A stretch of 9,408 bases of DNA from Pseudomonadota bacterium (GTDB taxonomy: Bacteria; Pseudomonadota; Gammaproteobacteria; Xanthomonadales; Rhodanobacteraceae): the NCBI GenBank assembly GCA_023430685.1, contig JAEYZH010000129.1:1-9408 (forward strand), given 5' to 3'. Within the stretch, counting starts at the first letter, position 1. Each line of letters opens with the position of its first letter. Both the position numbers and the translations under genes were made by a program. Under the pieces are notes generated by a model that saw only the letters and a program-made list of their open reading frames with translations, ran no database searches and was not told the origin of the DNA. This document shows positions 6,080 to 9,408 of this stretch, one piece after another.

Positions 6080-6724
6080 TTGGCTACGACGCAGAAGCGC
6101 GCCCCCGCGCGCAAGTCCGCAACGCCCAAGGCCGCCAAGGCCCCCGCCCGCGCCGCGAGAAGCGCGGGCAAGCCCGCGTCGAAGGCGACGACTGCGGCAA
6201 AAAAGACGCCCCCGCGCGCGGTCGTGAAAAAGGCGGCGCCGACGAAACGGGTCGCCGCGGCCAGGAAGGCGGCTCCGGCGAAGAAGATGGCCCAGCGCAG
6301 CGGCAAGGCGGTCGCGCAAGCCGGTCCAGCGAAGTCGCCGCGCAATGCGCGTCCGAAGGTCGCGAAAGTGCTCGATGCGGCCGCACGCCTGCACCAGCTC
6401 GTGCGCACCGCGCTCGAAGACCTCAAGGCGAAGGACGTCAGCGAGATCGACGTGCGCGGCAAGAGCGGCGTGACCGACCTGCTCGTGATCGCGAGTGGCA
6501 CCTCGTCGCGCCACGTGAAATCGATCGCCGACGAAGTCGTGAAGAAGGCCAAGCAGGCCGGCATGCCGCCGATCGGCGTCGAAGGCCAGCGCGAGGCCGA
6601 ATGGGTGCTGGTCGACCTCGGCGACGTGATCGTGCACGTGATGCTGCCGCGCACGCGCGAGTTCTACGGCCTCGAACGCCTCTGGACCGTCGGCGACAGC
6701 GAACCGGAAATGCTCGCGGGCTGA
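6080..6724 (+). CDS. rsfS: Ribosomal silencing factor RsfS with H1-like N-terminal extension
   Basis: RsfS binds ribosomal protein uL14 on the 50S subunit and blocks joining of the 30S, lowering translation in stationary phase or starvation. The core (about 104-208 of 214 aa) is typical: ALEDLKAKDVSEIDV, then VTDLLVIASGTSSRHVKSIAD, then G-x-E-G, AEWVLVDLGDVIVHVM and FYGLERLW. RsfS proteins are usually about 105-130 aa, so about 100 residues are extra. They are rich in Lys, Ala, Pro and Arg (AAKAPARAAR, KKAAPTKR, ARKAAPAKK), like a histone H1 or AlgP-type tail. The start is uncertain. TTG at 6080 has AGAGG 10 nt upstream, lies just after the TATACT element and includes the whole basic tail. 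ATG at 6287 would give 145 aa but has only a weak purine-rich lead-in. I prefer TTG. nadD, the common upstream partner, is absent; rlmH follows after 131 bp. Confidence 0.88.
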   Translation: MATTQKRAPARKSATPKAAKAPARAARSAGKPASKATTAAKKTPPRAVVKKAAPTKRVAAARKAAPAKKMAQRSGKAVAQAGPAKSPRNARPKVAKVLDAAARLHQLVRTALEDLKAKDVSEIDVRGKSGVTDLLVIASGTSSRHVKSIADEVVKKAKQAGMPPIGVEGQREAEWVLVDLGDVIVHVMLPRTREFYGLERLWTVGDSEPEMLAG

Positions 6725-6752
6725 TCGGGTCTCCGGACCGCCGCGTCCGCAG

Positions 6753-6824
6753 CCATCCTTCGATCGCGCAGCGGTCCTTGCGCCCCTTCCCTGATCGCAG
6801 GGGAAGGGTCGAAGACCCGGATGG
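6753..6824. repeat. Composite nested hairpin between rsfS and rlmH
   Basis: The inner arms CCCTTCCC (6784-6791) and GGGAAGGG (6801-6808) flank a 9-nt loop. The outer arms are CCATCC-TTCGA (6753-6763) and TCGAA...GGATGG (6809-6813 and 6819-6824, with a 5-nt bulge GACCC). An alternative, mutually exclusive hairpin GGGTC-gaa-GACCC (6806-6818) uses the same GGG. The layout recalls REP-type intergenic elements of Gammaproteobacteria; copy number is unknown from this window. It could stabilise rsfS mRNA or attenuate read-through into rlmH. There is no T-run typical of a terminator. Confidence 0.5.
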
Positions 6825-6855
6825 GCCCGCTCTTGATCGTGCTCTGTTCCCTCAC

Positions 6856-7326
6856 ATGAAAGCCCGCCTCATCTCGGTCGGCGAACGCATGCCCGCCTGG
6901 GTCGCCGACGGCTTTGCCGAGTATGCCAAGCGCCTTTCGCGCGAACTGCCGCTCGAGCTCGTCGAGATCCCGCTCGGCGCGCGCGGCAAGGGCCGCGACT
7001 CCGTGCGCGCGATTGCAGATGAAGGCAGCGCAGTGCTCGCCGCGATCCCCAGGGACACCCACGTCGTTGCGCTCGATGGCCGCGGCAAGCCCTGGTCGAG
7101 CGAGCAGCTCGCCGAAGAACTCGCGCGCTGGCGCATGCACGGACGCGACCTCGCGATCCTCGTCGGCGGCCCCGATGGCCACGCACCCGACGTCCTCGCG
7201 CGCGCGGACCAGCGCTGGTCGCTAGGACCGCTGACGCTGCCGCACATGCTGGTGCGACTCGTCGTCGCCGAGCAGCTCTATCGCGCGGTGTCGATCAATG
7301 CGGGGCATCCCTACCACCGGGCGTGA
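6856..7326 (+). CDS. rlmH: 23S rRNA pseudouridine-1915 N3-methyltransferase RlmH
   Basis: The protein has 156 aa, the family's usual length. RlmH is a SPOUT-class methyltransferase that uses S-adenosylmethionine to methylate N3 of pseudouridine 1915 in helix 69 of 23S rRNA, acting on assembled 70S ribosomes. The N terminus MKARLISVGERMPAWV is typical. LDGRGKPWSSE (73-83) is the conserved LDxxGK region. ILVGGPDG (101-108) matches the GGP-G loop of the cofactor-binding trefoil knot. The C terminus has SLGPLTLPHMLVR and ends with INAGHPYHR near residue 155, as expected of the active-site tail. The start is fixed by homology, although the 20 bases before it contain no Shine-Dalgarno. It follows rsfS, as in many bacteria, and is probably cotranscribed unless the intervening hairpin limits read-through. 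Confidence 0.97.
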   Translation: MKARLISVGERMPAWVADGFAEYAKRLSRELPLELVEIPLGARGKGRDSVRAIADEGSAVLAAIPRDTHVVALDGRGKPWSSEQLAEELARWRMHGRDLAILVGGPDGHAPDVLARADQRWSLGPLTLPHMLVRLVVAEQLYRAVSINAGHPYHRA

Positions 7327-7388
7327 CCTCGCCTGTCCGGGCTTGCTGCCTCCGCGCCGTGGGACGACCGCTTGGCGCGGGCCGGACA

Positions 7389-7423
7389 CGCGTGGCGCGC
7401 GCAGCGATTGCGCGCGCCACGCG
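7389..7423. terminator. Strong hairpin between convergent genes (15-bp perfect arms)
   Basis: Bases 7389-7403 and 7409-7423 are perfect reverse complements around the 5-nt loop GCGAT. It lies 62 nt after the rlmH stop and 4 nt beyond the stop (7428) of the minus-strand gene, so it could end both transcripts. It lacks T-runs, so it may act as a structural 3' end with Rho rather than as a classic intrinsic terminator. The rest of 7327-7427 shows nothing clear. Confidence 0.65.
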
Positions 7424-7427
7424 ATCG

Positions 7428-8501
7428 TCACGGCGCGTCGTCGAAGCCGTCGACGAAGATCACATCGAGATTTTCAGGTTCGAGGCGGATCACGTATGAC
7501 TGCATGCCGCCCGGCCCGAACGCCCATCCGACCAGGGTGTTGCCGTCGGCCGAGATGCCGGTGAGGCCGCCACTCATGTCCCAGCCTGCGGGGATATCGA
7601 TCGCGTGCTCGGCGAGGAAGTCCGACAGCGTGACGGTGCCGATGCCCTTGCGCCAGACCATCGGCGCGCGCGGCGGCACGTCGAAGAAGCCGGTGCTGCC
7701 GACCACGGTGTTGCCGTCGGCGCTGACGCCGAACGCGAACGGCATGCCAGGCACGAGCTGCACGCCTTCACCGGCGCTCCAGCGCCAGGCGCCCGATTCC
7801 TCCGGCGAGATGAAATAGCTCGACCCGACCACGAAATCTCCGTCGGCACTGACGGCGCTCGCTTCGCCGACCGCGATGCCGTCGGCGTCCTGCACGTCCA
7901 TCGGCACGCCGTCGATCCAGATCACGGCGGTGCGGCCGCCGTCGTCCTGGTCATTCCAGCCGACGATCACGCGCCCGTCCGCGCTGATCGCGTTCGCGCG
8001 CGAGTAGTTCGAGGGGCGATTGACCGGCAGCGCGGCCATGCCCGCTGCGGCGGTCCACTGGTAGGCGATCGCGGCGCCCGCGAAATCATCCTCGAACGAG
8101 AGACCGACCACGGTGTTGCCGTCGGACACCCCGTAGCCCGTCGCGTTGGTGTGCAGAGTCTGGGTCAGCAGCACGGGCTCGGTGCCGACCGGCGCGTACG
8201 CGCCGAGGTCACGTCCGCCTTCGATCGCGCCGCCGTCTTCCGGCACGGATCCCGCGATGGTGCCCGCGTCGTTGATGCCCTGCGCGGAGTTGAGTGCCGT
8301 GAGCAGGTCTTCCGCGCCGGTCGCCGCGGTCCAGCGGAACGCCGCGGTGTAGGCGATCGAGCCGACCGCGTACTCGCCGTTCGGCGAGACGCCGCTGAGC
8401 TGCACGTTCGGCGTCTCGATCGGGATGAACAGCCCCGCGGCCTCAACGGACGCGAGCGGGAACAGGGTGGAAACGGCAATGCAGAGCATCGAACGACGCA
8501 T
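7428..8501 (-). CDS. Exported HAF-repeat protein with C-terminal DGFE-type tag
   Basis: This is a 357-aa predicted exported protein. Residues 1-22 are a signal peptide (MRRSMLCIAVSTLFPLASVEA). The mature protein is built of repeats with the core G/A-[IV]-S-A-D-G-x-x-V-V-G: GVSPNGEYAVGS (37-48), GINDAGTIAGS (75-85), GVSDGNTVVG (124-133), AISADGRVIVGW (171-182), AVSADGDFVVGSS (217-229), GVSADGNTVVGS (258-269) and GISADGNTLVGW (315-326). Several are followed by a Trp-containing strand (AFRWTA, AYQWTA, AVIWID, AWRWSA, MVWRKG). This matches the 'probable extracellular repeat, HAF family' type, whose members are secreted, probably propeller-like and of unknown function. The protein ends DVIFVDGFDDAP. 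The start was chosen at 8501 because it begins the signal peptide and has GAGGG 5 nt upstream; the frame continues to 8615 without further support. It converges with rlmH. Confidence 0.88.
   Translation of the reverse strand: MRRSMLCIAVSTLFPLASVEAAGLFIPIETPNVQLSGVSPNGEYAVGSIAYTAAFRWTAATGAEDLLTALNSAQGINDAGTIAGSVPEDGGAIEGGRDLGAYAPVGTEPVLLTQTLHTNATGYGVSDGNTVVGLSFEDDFAGAAIAYQWTAAAGMAALPVNRPSNYSRANAISADGRVIVGWNDQDDGGRTAVIWIDGVPMDVQDADGIAVGEASAVSADGDFVVGSSYFISPEESGAWRWSAGEGVQLVPGMPFAFGVSADGNTVVGSTGFFDVPPRAPMVWRKGIGTVTLSDFLAEHAIDIPAGWDMSGGLTGISADGNTLVGWAFGPGGMQSYVIRLEPENLDVIFVDGFDDAP
7431..7466 (-). other. C-terminal DGFE-type motif, copy 3
   Basis: This encodes DVIFVDGFDDAP, the last twelve residues of the HAF-repeat protein. 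Compared with copies 1 and 2 it has Val for Ala and Asp for the final Glu of the motif, both conservative. Confidence 0.65.
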
Positions 8502-8611
8502 GGGAACCCTCGGCAGCTTGAAGACGGACGCCCGCGGCCGACGCGACGGCGGGCACGTGCCGCAAGCGTGGCGCATCGGCCGCCTGTACGGACTCGCGCA
8601 GCGATCGCGGC

Positions 8612-8633
8612 GCATTCGCGCTGCATTCGCGCT
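8612..8633. repeat. Tandem 11-bp direct repeat upstream of the HAF-repeat gene
   Basis: GCATTCGCGCT occurs twice back to back (8612-8622 and 8623-8633), 111-132 bp upstream of the minus-strand start at 8501. A repeat of 11 bp is close to one helical turn, so the two copies would face the same side of the DNA, as for a paired operator. A chance slippage duplication is equally possible. I find no convincing -35/-10 pair in 8502-8722. Confidence 0.4.
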
Positions 8634-8669
8634 GGGTGCAGATGGTTGATTCGAAAGGGATCGTGTCGG

Positions 8670-8692
8670 ACCGGGCGCGGCCGGGGCCCGGT
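8670..8692 (-). terminator. Possible terminator hairpin of the M23 peptidase gene
   Basis: ACCGGGC (8670-8676) pairs with GCCCGGT (8686-8692) across a 9-nt GC-rich loop, 30 nt downstream of the peptidase stop on the minus strand. The next minus-strand bases contain only a short TTT, at about 14 nt. It is a weak candidate. Confidence 0.35.
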
Positions 8693-8722
8693 GCGAGGAG
8701 CAGCGAGGCGCTCGTGGCAGGC

Positions 8723-9408
8723 TCAGTCGCCGGCGCCGTGCGCGAGCAGCAGCAGCGGGTCGAGCCGCGTGTCGAACCAGTTGAGGCCCCAGTGCAGGTG
8801 GGGACCGCTCGCGCGCCCGGTCTTGCCGACCGCGCCGACGACCTCGCCCTGTTCGACGCGGTCGCCAGCCTTCACGTCGATGCGCGAGAGGTGCAGGAAG
8901 TTCGAACTGACGCCATGCCCATGGTCGATCAGCAACGTGCCGCCGGTGAGGTAGAGGTCGGCGTCGACGAACGTGACGATGCCACCGGCCGGCGCCTTGA
9001 CCGGCGTGCCTTCGGGCGCGGCGATGTCCATGCCCGAATGCGGCGACTTCGGTACATCGCGGCCATCGACGACGTACACGCGCTGGTTGCCGAAGCGGCC
9101 ACTGATGCGCCCCTGCACGGGCCAGATGAAGTCAGCGAGGAAGTCGCTGCGCGCGTCGTCGCGCGTGCGCGCAGCCACGACGCGCGCCTGTTCGCGCTTG
9201 ATCCGCTCGGCGACCTCCGGCGGCGGATCCACCGTCTTCGGCGGCACGCCGACGACGCGTTCGATCGGCCACTTGCGCGCGACCACGTCGATCGCGATGC
9301 GCTCGCGCGTGCCGTCGGCATGCCGCACGTCGACCTCGACCGGGCCGCGCGCGTCGCGGCCGATGCCGAACACGATCTCGCCGTGCGCACTGACGCGCAG
9401 GTCGCGGT
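8723..9408 (-). CDS. M23-family (LytM/DD-endopeptidase-like) metallopeptidase, N-terminally cut by window edge
   Basis: At least 228 residues are visible and the frame runs off the right edge, so the true start lies beyond 9408; a GTG at 9373 is internal. The M23 fold is clear in the C-terminal half. WPVQGRISGRFGNQR opens the domain. The Zn ligands are H and D of PHSGMDIAAP, and the second H of GPHLHWG, with the auxiliary His in NFLHLS. VKAGDRVEQGEVVGAVGKTG is the conserved strand-loop before the HxH. The upstream half (VEVDVRHADGTRERIAIDVV, then IERVVGVPPKTVDPPPEV and a charged helix AERIKREQARVVAARTR) is a beta-domain plus linker common in periplasmic M23 proteins of Lysobacterales. All metal ligands are present, so it is predicted to cleave peptidoglycan cross-bridges or stem peptides in the periplasm rather than be a degenerate regulator. 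Any signal peptide lies outside the window. It shares orientation with the HAF gene, 221 bp apart, so a common transcript is not assured. Confidence 0.93.
   Translation of the reverse strand, partial: RDLRVSAHGEIVFGIGRDARGPVEVDVRHADGTRERIAIDVVARKWPIERVVGVPPKTVDPPPEVAERIKREQARVVAARTRDDARSDFLADFIWPVQGRISGRFGNQRVYVVDGRDVPKSPHSGMDIAAPEGTPVKAPAGGIVTFVDADLYLTGGTLLIDHGHGVSSNFLHLSRIDVKAGDRVEQGEVVGAVGKTGRASGPHLHWGLNWFDTRLDPLLLLAHGAGD

Noticed and set aside
4329..6227. 632-codon plus-strand open frame opposite the propeller gene
   Set aside because: It is antisense to a gene with a signal peptide and seven recognisable calcium-loop repeats. Its translation is Val/Arg/Asp/Ala-rich without domains, as expected from the complement of GC-rich repeat codons.
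5623..6855. Upstream extension of the rlmH frame
   Set aside because: It overlaps rsfS in another frame and gives an Arg-rich shadow sequence. RlmH homology starts exactly at the ATG at 6856.
7605..8954. 449-codon plus-strand open frame opposite the HAF-repeat gene and peptidase
   Set aside because: It spans two minus-strand genes and their gap, and has no family features.
1..9408. Search for phage, transposase, toxin-antitoxin, CRISPR or anti-phage defence systems
   Set aside because: None of the supported genes belongs to such systems, no regular spacer-repeat array is present, and the helicase is a standard DeaD-type rather than a defence helicase.

Overview
The window is GC-rich, densely coded bacterial chromosome. 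The core genes (a DeaD/CsdA-type helicase, RsfS, RlmH and an M23 peptidase) point to a gammaproteobacterium. The style of the secreted proteins (FTYQG-type, T-Y-A-I-R-R type, HAF repeats, C-terminal 'F-A-D-G-F-E') makes the order Lysobacterales (Xanthomonadales), perhaps Rhodanobacteraceae or Lysobacteraceae, the best guess. No rRNA, tRNA, CRISPR array, transposase or phage gene is visible.

Layout from left to right. 1-161 is non-coding and holds a dispersed-type imperfect inverted repeat and a weak terminator. 162-2195 (minus) is a DEAD-box RNA helicase with a C-terminal DbpA-type RNA-binding domain. Diverging from it, 2352-2627 and 2639-3973 (plus) are two closely spaced genes for small and mid-sized exported proteins; the Shine-Dalgarno of the second overlaps the stop of the first. 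They converge on 4149-5813 (minus), an exported seven-bladed FG-GAP/VCBS beta-propeller with an FN3-like domain. Diverging from that, behind a TATACT promoter element, are rsfS (6080-6724, with a lysine/alanine-rich histone H1-like N-terminal tail) and rlmH (6856-7326), two ribosome-associated genes separated by a composite hairpin. rlmH converges, across a perfect 15-bp hairpin, on 7428-8501 (minus), an exported HAF-repeat protein. 8723-9408 (minus) is the C-terminal part of an M23 (LytM) peptidase that runs off the window.

The window is therefore a mosaic. Conserved cytoplasmic housekeeping genes (helicase, RsfS, RlmH) alternate with genes for exported repeat or beta-rich proteins of unknown role. 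The most interesting point is that three of the four exported non-enzymatic proteins, although unrelated along most of their length, end in nearly the same short sequence, D-x-[IV]-F-[AV]-D-G-F-[ED] within 0-3 residues of the C terminus. It is not a PEP-CTERM, LPXTG or GlyGly-CTERM signal: no hydrophobic helix or basic tail follows it. It may be a C-terminal sorting or anchoring tag. That role is inference; the shared ending itself is directly visible. All intergenic gaps are under 300 bp and their contents are listed as separate features where something can be seen.
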